NCBI GenBank assembly: GCA_963824935.1
Contig: CAWGRF010000023.1
Location: 1-64,000 of the forward strand
DNA from: JACCZX01 sp963824935
GTDB lineage: Bacteria > Pseudomonadota > Gammaproteobacteria > Burkholderiales > Burkholderiaceae_F
Direction: 5' to 3'
Length of the DNA stretch: 64,000 bases
Made by a program: the position numbers and the translations under genes. The notes under the pieces are model-generated. The model did no database searches and had not been told where the DNA came from. It saw only the letters and a program-made list of their open reading frames with translations. Positions within the stretch are counted from its first letter, which is position 1. Every line of letters starts with the position of its first letter. Positions 1 to 8,765 of the stretch are shown here, piece by piece.

Positions 1-62
1 CGGACGGAAATCTGTACGTCGCGACCGACGGCGGAGAGATCTGGCGCGTGGTACCGAGTTAG
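1..62 (+). CDS. C-terminal end of a PQQ-dependent sugar dehydrogenase-like protein (partial)
   Basis: Only the last 19 codons and a TAG stop at 60-62 lie inside the window. Frame 3 ends in DGNLYVATDGGEIWRVVPS. This resembles the last beta-propeller blade of soluble glucose/sorbosone dehydrogenases (PQQ-dependent sugar dehydrogenase family), which typically close with a 'DG.LYv.td...I.Rv.P' strand. Other propeller proteins end similarly, so the family is tentative. The start lies upstream of the window. Confidence 0.45.
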   Translation, partial: DGNLYVATDGGEIWRVVPS

Positions 63-119
63 CGTCGCTCAACCAGCCACTACGAGTCGCAGATCGACTG
101 GCAAGCCTCGTAATCACTA

Positions 120-912
120 TCACTTAGCATCGTCAGTAGGCTTGACTGCGCTAGCAAGAACAATAGCGAGCGTCTTTCTGTCGATCATCACTACACCGAT
201 CTTTGCGCGTCCAACGAGCCATACATACGCCAGATCGTTTTCCTGCAGGCCTGAACGAAGAACTGCGTCACTAGCGGCCTGATTCCCCTCATTGGACGCG
301 GCCGCCAGCTCGCGAAGCGGTTTCAGCGGGGGTATAATGCCCTGCTTCGGCGGCCAAGCCTCGTAAAGCGCCGGATGGTCCCTGGTCTGTGGACCCCCTT
401 GCACCGCAGAAAAGAGCAGTCGATTTCGCTCTTCGATCGAGTCCGGCGGTGTTGCAGCCACCCAAAGAGGTCCAAAGAGTGGCGTGGATGCGAACCGCTG
501 ATCTCGATATGGAAACGGGGCGTCTCGGACCAGTTCGTTTGCCGTGACCACGTCAAAACGGTCTGCATCAAACACAATGAACGCTGGCCGTGCAACAAAG
601 AGCGAATGAGCGCCATACAGGAGAGCGGCGACTTGGACTGCGCCAATGATCGCCAGGTCGCGAGTGAGCTCCCGCCGCCATTTCTTTGGGGCAGCGATGA
701 TTAGCGTTAGCAGCGGGACCGATGACCACATCAACAACGACAACGATCATCAGAATGACCGCAGCGCCTTGCATGGTAAACAACGGACCCGGATACCAAA
801 CCAAGAGCAACAACGCAGCCAATGTGCCTACGGCTGCTGCGCTGATGAAGACGTGCGATGCAAATAACCGCAATCGCCGGGAAGCGAGCAGTGTCCGCGA
901 GACCGGCGACAT
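120..912 (-). CDS. tfpZ: TfpX/TfpZ-type IV pilin accessory protein (frameshifted)
   Basis: This is a membrane protein that assists pilin in neisserial and betaproteobacterial systems. The N-terminal part (912 to about 717) has a membrane segment, then the family hallmark WYPGPLF and DVVIGP. The rest continues in another frame with LLTLI, a Lys-rich turn, DLAIIGAVQVAALLYG and ARPAFIVF. The two halves join exactly if one C is removed from the CCC run (GGG at 715-717 on the plus strand), giving IGPLLTLI and a protein of about 263 aa. It follows pilA on the same strand, past a terminator. The Met at 912 is preferred; a Met at 930 is also in frame. The break is probably a consensus error, although a phase-variable tract is conceivable. 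Confidence 0.75.
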
Positions 913-1046
913 CGAATTTACGAAATCCATGAACAGTTCTTAGAAAAATCGGAACGGTAAGACTGAAGCCAAGGTGCTGGCGAGAAGCGTGCATGCCATT
1001 TTTTCGGCGGCGGAGCCGGATAACTTTACCCACCATAACCCGACCC

Positions 1047-1071
1047 AAAAAAAGGGAGCCCGAAGGCTCCC
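1047..1071 (-). terminator. Rho-independent terminator of pilA
   Basis: Read on the minus strand, this is a perfect 7-bp stem (GGGAGCC/GGCTCCC) with a TTCG tetraloop followed by seven T residues. It lies about 20 bases past the corrected pilA stop at 1093-1095 and separates pilA from the accessory gene. The uncorrected pilin frame reads straight through the hairpin, which independently argues for a frame error at the pilin 3' end. Confidence 0.93.
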
Positions 1072-1092
1072 TTTGCAATTGCAGAAGCTAGA

Positions 1093-1538
1093 TTAAATGC
1101 GGCACTCTGCCGGAACCAGCCTGTTTTAGTGGCCACAGTTACATCGCAATCCCAAAGAATCGGGTCTGCGTTACCCGCGCCCGGCGCGGTCGGCGTCAAC
1201 GTAAGAGCAACGGTACCGGCCGCTGCCGTGGTCGTCATGTTGAGCACACCCGTTGCAGCGGTGCAGGTTAGCGTGGCTACGTTTACCGTTGCAGCGGCAA
1301 GCGGATTAACGCCAACACACGCATTCGCTGGCAGAGCGCCACCTTCGTTGGAAATGTTCTCGGTAATGGTCGCCTTGGCGGACGACGCCATGCTCAAGCA
1401 TTCCGTTACGCGGGCACGTACCGTGTAGTCCTGATACGCAGGCAGCGCGATGGCCGCCAAGATGCCGATGATCGCAACCACGATCATCAACTCGATCAGC
1501 GTAAAGCCGCGTTGGACGCGGGCGATTTGATGTTTCAT
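1093..1538 (-). CDS. pilA: Type IVa major pilin PilA (frameshift near 3' end)
   Basis: This is the structural subunit of type IV pili. An 11-residue leader ends in Gly before FTLIELMIVVAIIGILAAIALPAY. That is the prepilin peptidase site (G|F, Glu at +5) and the hydrophobic N-terminal helix, followed by QDYTVRARV. As it stands the frame runs through the terminator. Adding one A to the AAAA run near 1125-1130 gives TKNRLVPAECRI then TAA at 1093-1095, with the Cys-containing tail typical of pilins, paired with the Cys in ILWDC. The corrected length is 148 aa, normal for the family. AGGAGAG lies just upstream of the ATG, and a sigma-54-like promoter lies about 60 bases upstream. Confidence 0.93.
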
Positions 1539-1594
1539 TAAGAGCTCTCCTAGGAGTCAGACAACATACGGCCCCATGCCGATACCAAATACAC

Positions 1595-1610
1595 TCCAAG
1601 TTCCGTGCCA
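1595..1610 (-). promoter_or_regulatory. Putative sigma-54 (RpoN) promoter of pilA
   Basis: The minus strand reads TGGCACG-GAAC-TTGGA. The -24 half matches the RpoN consensus TGGCACG exactly, and the -24/-12 spacing (GG-N10-GN) is correct. The -12 element has TTGG where TTGC is expected, so activity is uncertain. pilA promoters in this group are classically RpoN/PilR-dependent, and this site is 57-72 bases before the start codon. Confidence 0.6.
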
Positions 1611-1722
1611 GGCCGTTTTATGAGAATTGGAGGGGATTTCGCGGCTAATTCCCGCTTTCCCTGACGCGCATCGTCACATGTCGCTGCCGGTTTTTGTCAC
1701 GGGATACCTAACCGTGACCGGT

Positions 1723-2460
1723 TCATCCGGTTGGATGATCGGTCTGTCGTTGCTGAGGGGAACTATTAGCGGCGGCCTGCGAACCGCAGCGTGCGTTAAC
1801 GAACTCCATGCGCACGCCCGCCAGTTCGATCACGTCGCTGTTCTTCAGCGGATGCGCGGCGGAGCCGAGGTTGATGCCGTTGACGCTCGGGAACATCTCG
1901 CCTTCGACGTGCGCGATGAAGTAGCCGGTGGGCCGGCGCGTAATGACCGCGACTTGATGACCGGGGCGGCCGATCGTCGTCAGTGCCTTGACGAGTTGCA
2001 GCTCGCGGCCTTCGTTGGCGCCGGTCAGAATCTTGATCGATGCTGCGACCAGTCCCTCGTCGCCGCCCGCGCCGGGCTGCCGTATCTGAATCGTCGCCGG
2101 GCCCGGCCCGTAAAACTCTCGACGCAGCGGCTGCGATGTGTCGATATCGACTTCGCCCTCGGTGCCGGCCGCGCCGTCGGCTAGAAACTTCAGCCGGTAC
2201 TTGCCGATCTCGAGCGTGTCCCCGCTCTGCAGCAGGTGCTTCTTGATCGGCTGGCCGTTGACCGTGGTGCCGTTGGTCGAGCCCAGATCTTCGAGGTAAA
2301 CATCGCCGCCTGACGTATAGATGACCGAGTGCTCGCCGCTGACGGCAAGGTTGTCGATCACGATATCGTTGTGTGAGCGGCGGCCGATGGTGGTGCGGTC
2401 CTTGGCGAGACCCACTTCACGCAGCACAACGCCGTCCAGACTCAGGACCAGCCTAGGCAT
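1723..2460 (-). CDS. Protein with two FHA (phosphothreonine-binding) domains
   Basis: FHA domains bind phosphothreonine peptides. The first (about residues 5-95) shows GRR at 26-28, SGEH at 41-44 and LGSTNGT at 59-65, which are the canonical phosphate-contacting motifs. A second, degenerate FHA fold (about 145-235) keeps IGRPG and VNG. The ATG at 2460 is chosen over an upstream Met at 2526 because GAGGGAGA precedes it and the fold begins there (MPRLVLSLDG). No membrane segment is visible. A PP2C phosphatase lies just upstream on the same strand, so the pair probably reads and erases Ser/Thr phosphorylation. No Hanks-type kinase is present in the window. Confidence 0.88.
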   Translation of the reverse strand: MPRLVLSLDGVVLREVGLAKDRTTIGRRSHNDIVIDNLAVSGEHSVIYTSGGDVYLEDLGSTNGTTVNGQPIKKHLLQSGDTLEIGKYRLKFLADGAAGTEGEVDIDTSQPLRREFYGPGPATIQIRQPGAGGDEGLVAASIKILTGANEGRELQLVKALTTIGRPGHQVAVITRRPTGYFIAHVEGEMFPSVNGINLGSAAHPLKNSDVIELAGVRMEFVNARCGSQAAANSSPQQRQTDHPTG

Positions 2461-2597
2461 AGATTCTCCCTCGGCCATCATTTTGTTCTCTCGGTCAATT
2501 CTGCCAGCGTGCAAAAAGGTTGCCAATCAACGGCTTACTTGGACGATAAAAATCAGTCGACCGCGGCCCGACGTTGGGGCGACCCGCCCTGCCACAG

Positions 2598-3431
2598 TCA
2601 CGCAGGTACCACCTCGCCATCCACCAACTCTCCCTCGGTCACCTCGATCGCAGCGGCGGCCGAGGCCTGCGTCTCCGCCACAGACGATACTCGCACCACG
2701 ATCACAGAGATATTGTCGCGGCCGCCCGATTCGTTGGCCAGATCGACCAGCCGTCGCGCGGTTTCATGCATGTCGTCCTCGTTGATCGATAGCAGGCCCT
2801 CGATTTCATAGCTGCCGACCATCTCGGTCAAGCCGTCGGAGCACAGCAGGATGATGTCGCCGGCCCGCACATCGACGTTTTGGATCTCGGGCTCGATGTC
2901 GGCGCCGGCGCCAAGTGCACGCGTCACCAGGTTCTTGGCCGGCAGCGAACGCGCCTCTTCTTCGGTCACCATGCCGGCGTCAAGCAGCTCCTGCGAGAAC
3001 GAATGATCGCGCGTCAGCTGTTCGAGGATCGAATCGCGATAGCGATACAAGCGCGAGTCTCCGGTATGCGCGACCCATAAACGTCCGCCCAGGAACCAGC
3101 CGATCACCAGCGTCGTGGCCATGCCTTCGAACGCGGTGCTGTTCAGCGCCGCGTTGTAAATGCTGGCGTTGATGTCGGTGACCGTGTCGTAGATCGCCTC
3201 GTCGGGTGTAAACGCGCCTTCTTCGTCGTCGAAGGTGTCGATCGCGCCCGTTAGCCGCTCCAGCACCGAGCTGATCGCCATCACGCTCGCCACTTCGCCG
3301 GCGTTATAGCCGCCGAGGCCGTCGGCCAGCACGAACAGGCCGCACGCCGGATCAGCCCCGATCGCGTCCTCGTTTAGCGGGCGCACAAGGCCGGGGTGGG
3401 TCTTCAGTGCGAAATCGAGTGAGAAGCCCAT
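2598..3431 (-). CDS. PP2C-family serine/threonine protein phosphatase
   Basis: This is a metal-dependent Ser/Thr phosphatase of 277 aa, about the length of a lone PP2C domain. The metal-binding motifs appear in order: NED at 20-22, ADGLGG at 36-41, MATTL, HTGDSRLYR, CSDGLTEMV and GGRDNISVIVV. The ATG at 3431 follows AGGAAG; an upstream in-frame extension lacks homology. The universal stress gene ends 7 bases upstream, so the two are co-transcribed. An acidic Ala-rich tail (about 255-277) follows the fold. It probably counteracts a protein kinase encoded elsewhere, with the FHA protein as a reader. Confidence 0.93.
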   Translation of the reverse strand: MGFSLDFALKTHPGLVRPLNEDAIGADPACGLFVLADGLGGYNAGEVASVMAISSVLERLTGAIDTFDDEEGAFTPDEAIYDTVTDINASIYNAALNSTAFEGMATTLVIGWFLGGRLWVAHTGDSRLYRYRDSILEQLTRDHSFSQELLDAGMVTEEEARSLPAKNLVTRALGAGADIEPEIQNVDVRAGDIILLCSDGLTEMVGSYEIEGLLSINEDDMHETARRLVDLANESGGRDNISVIVVRVSSVAETQASAAAAIEVTEGELVDGEVVPA

Positions 3432-3438
3432 GCTCTTC

Positions 3439-3840
3439 CTAGCGATCCACCAGAACCGGGACAGGGGACTGCGCGAGCACCTTCTGGGTCTGGGTGCCGA
3501 GCATCGAGTCCCTGAAACCGCGGCGGCCGTGCGATGCAATGAAAATTAAGTCGCATCCATGCTTCTTTGCCGCCGCAATAATGGCATCGGCGGGAAAATC
3601 GTTAGTCACACTCACCGTTTTGCAGGGCACGCCAGCCGCCTTCGCCGCCTCGTCGATCACCGACAGATACTCAGCTGCCGCTTCCTCGATGCCACGGGCG
3701 TGCTCGAGCGGTGTCGCCGGCGGAGCAGCGTAGAAGCCAGTCACTTTGGCGCCTACGAGGTTGGCGAGCTTCGAGCCATTCGCGGCCGCCTTGCGGGAGA
3801 GCGGTGACCCGTCTGTGGGAATCAGGATGTTCTTGTACAT
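3439..3840 (-). CDS. Universal stress protein, UspA family
   Basis: This is a single-domain Usp fold of 133 aa. It opens with the beta-strand ILIPTDGS and ends with the nucleotide-binding signature ASHGRRG...LGT followed by the closing strand VPVLV. The usual G-S-V after the glycine loop is G-T-Q here. ATP binding is likely but not certain. It lies between the permease gene (11 bases upstream) and the phosphatase gene (7 bases downstream), so it belongs to the same transcript. Confidence 0.9.
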   Translation of the reverse strand: MYKNILIPTDGSPLSRKAAANGSKLANLVGAKVTGFYAAPPATPLEHARGIEEAAAEYLSVIDEAAKAAGVPCKTVSVTNDFPADAIIAAAKKHGCDLIFIASHGRRGFRDSMLGTQTQKVLAQSPVPVLVDR

Positions 3841-3851
3841 GACGTTCGATC

Positions 3852-5167
3852 TCAGTTCGTGTAAGGGAGCACCCAGATCAGCATGCCCAAGACATAGCAG
3901 ACAACGGCGGCGACCAGTGTGAACGGTATGCTCCAGGCAAGAAACTCCCGCAACGAGACTTTGCGGCCTTCTTCTTTCTCTCCGAGCGTCAGCGCCACGT
4001 ACAGTGCCGGCGCACCGGCAACTGTTAGGTTGCTGCCTAGCGTACCGGACCACAGCAGCATCCAATACAACGGCCAAGGTTCGATTCCACTCTGCGCCAA
4101 GTCCTTAATCGTGTAGAGGAAAGTGAGGATGTAGGCGTCGTGCTCGACGAGACCGACGATCGGCACGGTGACCCAGTAGAGCAACGTCGCGCCCAGCGCA
4201 TAGTTCTGGGCAAAGATCGGCCTCAGGGCATCCGCAAGCTTGTCCAGAATGTGGCTCTTCTCGAGCCCGCCGACGAGCGCGAAAAGCGCGATATAGAAAA
4301 AGATCGCGCGCCAGTCGAGCTCTTGCAGGGCGTGCTCGAAGTTCGGCGCTTTGACGCGATCACCCAGCAGCGCCAGAACTAACACCAAAGTTACCGCGCC
4401 GGTAAGGGCGATGAAACCAAGCTGCACGCCGATATGCTCGCGCAACGACATCGCGACGACCGTCCCGAGAAACCAGCCCACGACTACGGTGGCAAACAGC
4501 GGGTTTTCGATTTTCGCCTCGACGCCGAGGCTGCTCAGGTCGGTCACGCGCCTGTGCCCGCGAAATCCGTAGTACCACATCACAGTCAGCGTGATCAGGA
4601 AGGTCACCATCAGGATCGGAAACGACGATGGCCGGCCGATACTGCCAGATGAAGTCGAAAAATTCGGCGCCAGCGACGCTGTGCAGCATCTGCGGCGGCA
4701 GGTCGCCGATGATCAGCGCGGTGCCCATGAAATTCGCGCCGAAACCGATCATCAAAATGACCGGCACCGAGGGCAGCTTGAGCGCCCGCGTCAGCGGCAG
4801 CGCCACCGGCGCCATCATCAGGATGGTGACGACGTTGTCGACAAACATCGAAATAAAGCCCGCGAGGAACGTCAGGATGATGACCAGCAGGCCCGGCCGC
4901 CCGCCGGAGAGCTTTGAGCGCCTGTATCGAAAGCCAGCTCGGCACGCCGGTCTTGCCGAAGTAGCCGGCGATGATCCAGATGCCGACCAGGATCGCCATC
5001 ACGTTCCAGTCGACGTAGTTGAACGCGTCCTTCTCGGTCATGATGCCGAGCCAGCACATCAGCGCAACACCGAGCAGAGCGGCGAGCGTGCTGTCGATGA
5101 CATTCGTGATCACGGCGAGGATCGTCAGACCAAACACGATCAGCGTCAGCCATTGCATCGGTTCCAT
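3852..5167 (-). CDS. ArsB/NhaD/SLC13-type ion permease (two frameshifts)
   Basis: This is a polytopic inner-membrane transporter of the ion transporter superfamily. Three consecutive frames carry it: N-terminus 5167 to about 4905, middle to about 4640, C-terminus to 3852. Recognisable parts are TNVIDSTLAALLG, NYVDWNVMAILVGIWI, the loop MFVDNVVTILMMAPVA (helical hairpin typical of ArsB/NhaD) and a second half with GATLLYWVTVPIVGLVEHDA and GSNLTVAGAPA. Two +1 corrections give about 437 aa, normal for the family. Substrate (arsenite, Na+/H+ or dicarboxylate) cannot be read from sequence. AAGGAAATCG precedes the ATG at 5167. Confidence 0.82.
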
Positions 5168-5215
5168 CGATTTCCTTTTGTTCTTCTAGCGAATTCTGCG
5201 GCCTCCTTGGCCGGT

Positions 5216-5965
5216 TCAATGGGGTGGGTGTTTGCGCAGCTTGACCGCGTCCTGCCGGCGCGCGCGTGCGCGGAGGTTGAGCATCTCGACGCCGACCGAG
5301 AACGCCATCGCGAAGTAGATATAGCCTCTCGGTATGTGGTAGTCCCAGCCTTCGGCGATCAGCGCCATACCGACCAGAACCAAAAAACTCAGCGCGAGCA
5401 TCTTCACGGTGGGGTGGCGGTCGACGAACTCGCCGATTGGCTTCGCCGAGAACATCATGACCAGGACCGCGATGACGATAGCGAGCACCATGATCGGAAC
5501 CTGATCGACCAGGCCGACCGCGGTGATGACGGAATCGAGCGAGAACACGATGTCTATGATCGCAATCTGGATGATCACGGCGGCGAAGCTCGCGCGCACG
5601 GCCGCGGTCGCGTGTTCGTCCGCCTCGCCTTCGAGCGAGTTGTGTATCTCGTGAACGCTCTTCCACAGCAGGAAAAGCCCTCCGCCGATCAGTATCAGAT
5701 CGCGGCCCGAGATTTCCTTGCCCAGCACCGGGATGGAAAACAGCGGCCCGGTGAGCGTCATCACCCACACCAGGGATAGCAGGAGGGCAATGCGCGTGAA
5801 CATCGCAAATCCGAGCCCGAGCACTCGCGCCCGCTGCCGCTGCGCTTCCGGCAGTCGACTGACCAATATCGTAATGAAGATGATGTTGTCGACGCCGAGG
5901 ACGATCTCCAGCGCCGTGAGTGTGAAGAGCGCAATCCATGCCTGCGGATCCGACAGCCATTCCAT
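5216..5965 (-). CDS. TerC-family integral membrane protein
   Basis: This is a 249-aa membrane protein with about seven hydrophobic segments. It has the TerC hallmarks ALEIVLGVDNIIFI near residue 20 and DIVFSLDSVITAVG near 140, whose acidic residues are thought to bind metal. It lacks the CBS and CorC domains of longer relatives. Family members are linked to manganese or calcium export and to metalation of exported proteins. It sits between sucD (64 bases upstream) and the permease gene (48 bases downstream) on the same strand, a position also seen in related betaproteobacteria. I found no clear yybP-ykoY riboswitch in the short gap before it. Confidence 0.9.
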   Translation of the reverse strand: MEWLSDPQAWIALFTLTALEIVLGVDNIIFITILVSRLPEAQRQRARVLGLGFAMFTRIALLLSLVWVMTLTGPLFSIPVLGKEISGRDLILIGGGLFLLWKSVHEIHNSLEGEADEHATAAVRASFAAVIIQIAIIDIVFSLDSVITAVGLVDQVPIMVLAIVIAVLVMMFSAKPIGEFVDRHPTVKMLALSFLVLVGMALIAEGWDYHIPRGYIYFAMAFSVGVEMLNLRARARRQDAVKLRKHPPH

Positions 5966-6006
5966 AGGCGATCTCCCGGTCTTTGAGAGGCTCTAAACGC
6001 GGGTCA

Positions 6007-6027
6007 TGGCGCAATTTTCATGCGCCA
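6007..6027 (-). terminator. Stem-loop after sucD (weak or leaky terminator)
   Basis: A perfect 7-bp inverted repeat TGGCGCA/TGCGCCA with a 7-base loop starts 3 bases past the sucD stop. No T-tract follows on the minus strand, so it may be an mRNA-stabilising hairpin or a leaky terminator before terC and not a strong stop. Confidence 0.45.
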
Positions 6028-6029
6028 CC

Positions 6030-6914
6030 TCAAGTCAACACGCTTTGTAGCAACTTACCGATCTCGGATGGATTCTTGGTCGTGCGAATTCCGCATTTTT
6101 CCAACGTCGCGAGCTTTTCCTGCGCCGTGCCCATGCCTCCCGAAATGATCGCGCCCGCGTGCCCCATGCGTTTCCCCGGTGGCGCGGTCACCCCGGCGAT
6201 GAAGCCGACCACCGGCTTTTTCATGTGATCGCGCACCCAGTGCGCTGCGACTTCCTCGTCATTGCCACCGATCTCGCCGATCATCACGACCGCATCGGTG
6301 TCGTCATCTTCATTGAACAGCTTGAGCACGTCGATGTGCTTCAGGCCATTGACCGGATCACCGCCGATGCCGACCGCACTCGACTGGCCGAGCCCGAGTT
6401 CGGTCAATTGCCCAACCGCCTCGTACGTCAACGTGCCGGAGCGCGACACGACACCGACGCGGCCCTTGCGATGAATGTGGCCCGGCATGATGCCGATCTT
6501 TATTTCGTCCGGCGTGATCGCGCCGGGGCAGTTTGGTCCGAGCAACAACGTGCGCTTGTTCTGCTTGCGCATCTTGTCACGCACGACGATCAGGTCGCGC
6601 ACCGGAATACCTTCGGTGATACAGATCACGAGATCGAGATCCGCATCGACCGCCTCCCAGATCGCATCGGCGGCGCCGGGCGGCGGCACGTAGATCACCG
6701 AGACGTTGGCGCCGGTCTGCTTTTTTGCTTCCTGGACCGTGCCGAAGATCGGAATCCCCTCGAAATCCTCACCCGCCTTTTTTGGATTGACGCCCGCCAC
6801 GAAGCACGCGTTGCCGTTCGCATATTCGCGGCAGGTTCGCGTATGAAACTGCCCGGTCTTGCCGGTGATCCCCTGCGTGACAACGCGCGTGTTCTTGTTG
6901 ATCAGGATGCTCAT
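6030..6914 (-). CDS. sucD: Succinyl-CoA ligase (ADP-forming) alpha subunit
   Basis: This is the TCA-cycle enzyme interconverting succinyl-CoA and succinate with ADP/ATP phosphorylation. At 294 aa it has the usual length. It has the CoA-binding Rossmann domain (VVTQGITGKTGQFH near residue 12), LLLGPNCPGAI, GRVGVVSRSGTLTYE and the catalytic phosphohistidine in GHAGAI near residue 246. It overlaps the sucC stop by 4 bases (ATGA), so the subunits are translationally coupled. The reading frame is intact. Confidence 0.98.
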   Translation of the reverse strand: MSILINKNTRVVTQGITGKTGQFHTRTCREYANGNACFVAGVNPKKAGEDFEGIPIFGTVQEAKKQTGANVSVIYVPPPGAADAIWEAVDADLDLVICITEGIPVRDLIVVRDKMRKQNKRTLLLGPNCPGAITPDEIKIGIMPGHIHRKGRVGVVSRSGTLTYEAVGQLTELGLGQSSAVGIGGDPVNGLKHIDVLKLFNEDDDTDAVVMIGEIGGNDEEVAAHWVRDHMKKPVVGFIAGVTAPPGKRMGHAGAIISGGMGTAQEKLATLEKCGIRTTKNPSEIGKLLQSVLT

Positions 6915-8080
6915 TGGCTCTGACTTGCAGCAGCCACCACCTTCTGTGCCGCTTCTGCCATGGTGTTGGCGGAAATGATCGGCAAGCCGGACTCCGCCAG
7001 CATCTTCTTGCCGATCTGTTCGTTCGTGCCCTTCATACGCACGACCAACGGAACCTTTAGCTGCACGGCGCGCGACGCGGCAATGACACCTTCGGCGATC
7101 ACATCGCAGCGCATGATGCCGCCGAAGATGTTGACCAGGATCGCTTTGAGGTTCGGGTTGCGCAACATCAACTTGAACGCCTCGGTCACTTTTTGTGCGG
7201 TAGCCCCGCCGCCGACGTCGAGAAAGTTGGCGGGCTCGCCGCCAAAAAGCTTGATCGCGTCCATCGTTGCCATCGCCAGCCCTGCCCCGTTAACCAGGCA
7301 GCCAATGTCGCCGTCGAGTTGTATGTAGGACAGATCGAATTTCGACGCTTCGATCTCGGCCGGGTCTTCTTCGTCGAGGTCGCGCAACGCGACGATGTCC
7401 GGGTGCCGATAGAGCGCATTCGAATCGAAGTTCATTTTCGAATCGAGCGCAACCAGCCGGCCATCGCCGGTCAGTATCAGCGGATTGATCTCGGCCAGCG
7501 AGGCGTCGGTTTCCCAGAACGCGTCGTATAGCGCCCTAAAAATCGCGCGCGCTGCGGGAATGCTTGCCGCCGGTATGCCGATCTTGACCGAAATGTCGTC
7601 GGCATCGCGATCGGTCAGTCCGAGCGACGGCTCGATGTGCACCTTGTGAATCTTTTCCGGCGTATGCGCGGCGACCTTCTCGATGTCGACACCGCCCTCG
7701 GAACTCGCGATCAGGGTGACTTGCTGCGTGGCGCGATCGACCACCATGCCGACGTAAAACTCCTTCTTGATGTCGGCGCCTTCTTCGATCAATAGACGTC
7801 GCACCTTCTGCCCAGCCGGCCCGGTCTGGTGCGTGACGAGTTGCATGCCGAGAATTTCTGAAGCGCGCGCCCGGACTTCGTCGATCGATCGCGCGAGCTT
7901 GACGCCGCCGCCTTTGCCGCGACCGCCGGCATGAATTTGTGCCTTCACTACCCAGACTGGCCCTCCCAGCTTGCGCGCGCCGTCGACGGCTTCGTCGACG
8001 CTGAAAACCGGAGTGCTGCGCGGCACCGGCATGCCGAAGCGGCGGAAGATGTCCTTGCCTTGGTACTCGTGGATCTTCAT
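6911..8080 (-). CDS. sucC: Succinyl-CoA ligase (ADP-forming) beta subunit
   Basis: This 389-aa subunit carries the ATP-grasp nucleotide-binding domain and the succinate site. Visible motifs are MKIHEYQGKDIFRRFG at the start, WVVKAQIHAGGRGKGGGVK, LIEEGADIKKEFYVG, AEINPL, GLAMATMDAIKLFGGEPANFLDVGG and NIFGGIMRCDVIAEG. The start at 8080 is set by the conserved N-terminus; a 26-residue upstream extension has no homology. Its ATG overlaps the stop of the DUF2889 gene by 4 bases, and its own stop overlaps sucD by 4 bases. Confidence 0.98.
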   Translation of the reverse strand: MKIHEYQGKDIFRRFGMPVPRSTPVFSVDEAVDGARKLGGPVWVVKAQIHAGGRGKGGGVKLARSIDEVRARASEILGMQLVTHQTGPAGQKVRRLLIEEGADIKKEFYVGMVVDRATQQVTLIASSEGGVDIEKVAAHTPEKIHKVHIEPSLGLTDRDADDISVKIGIPAASIPAARAIFRALYDAFWETDASLAEINPLILTGDGRLVALDSKMNFDSNALYRHPDIVALRDLDEEDPAEIEASKFDLSYIQLDGDIGCLVNGAGLAMATMDAIKLFGGEPANFLDVGGGATAQKVTEAFKLMLRNPNLKAILVNIFGGIMRCDVIAEGVIAASRAVQLKVPLVVRMKGTNEQIGKKMLAESGLPIISANTMAEAAQKVVAAASQSQ

Positions 8081-8613
8081 CCGCGATGCCAGCGCGGGTA
8101 AAACTGCGCGACTGCCGGACCGTCGGTGCGCAACGCGTGACAACGATCGAGTTGCCACGGTTTCGACTCATCGCTTTCGCGTGCAGACTCGTGCGACCTG
8201 AACACTTCTCCGGCAAACGCCTGAATCGCCGCTGTCGGCAGCACGGTGGCGAGTTCGGTGAGGTGCGTGCAGCCCTTGATCCCACCGAGCCGCGCCAGCG
8301 CGAGCTTGCGGAAGTTCTGCAGCAGGTTAAGGCCGACCAGTTTCGAATAGTCCGGCGCGATCGCGCCGCAATGCTCCGGGTACGGCACTGAGCGCGAATG
8401 CGCTTCGGCGGCGATGACGTTGAGCTGCGTGTCGATCGTCACGGTCAGCAACATGTCATGCACCGGCGCGCCCGCCGGGCGTATGCCGGTGGCCAGCTTG
8501 AAGTCGCGTGTCTTGGTGTCGGTCAGTACCGCTTCAAGATCCCACAGCCCGTCATCGCGCGCATACGCTTCGACCGTAATCGAGCGTGTGTGCACGTGGC
8601 GGCGGTTGGACAT
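8077..8613 (-). CDS. DUF2889-domain protein
   Basis: This is a soluble protein of 178 aa (Met at 8613; a Met at 8628 is also in frame). The sequence begins SNRRHVHTRSITVEAYARDDGLWDLEA, continues with DTKTRDF and PVHDMLLTVTID, and ends with GCTHLTELATVLPTAAIQAF. These features match the DUF2889 family, whose biochemical role is unknown. Conserved His, Cys and Asp positions (VHDM, GCTHL) could form a metal or active site. It lies between recX and sucC and is translationally coupled to sucC by a 4-base overlap. Confidence 0.85.
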   Translation of the reverse strand: MSNRRHVHTRSITVEAYARDDGLWDLEAVLTDTKTRDFKLATGIRPAGAPVHDMLLTVTIDTQLNVIAAEAHSRSVPYPEHCGAIAPDYSKLVGLNLLQNFRKLALARLGGIKGCTHLTELATVLPTAAIQAFAGEVFRSHESARESDESKPWQLDRCHALRTDGPAVAQFYPRWHRG

Positions 8614-8765
8614 GGCGGGCAGGCACAACGAGAACGGGCCGCGTTTCGTTCAAGCAAGCAGGCGCGGCCCGACGGGGGAATCTAACACAGGGGTTCGCGT
8701 TCACGGCCAGCGTGCAACCGTGCGCGCTGAGGAGTCAGGTCCCAGCCGGACCCGAGACGACTCTC

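Noticed and set aside
4628..5779. A 383-residue plus-strand open frame opposite the permease and TerC genes
   Set aside because: It is antisense to two clear membrane-protein genes, has Arg/His/Asp-rich composition without domains, and is typical of shadow frames in GC-rich DNA.
5966..6029. A yybP-ykoY manganese riboswitch before the TerC gene
   Set aside because: The gap is only 64 bases and lacks the conserved loops; only a simple hairpin is visible.
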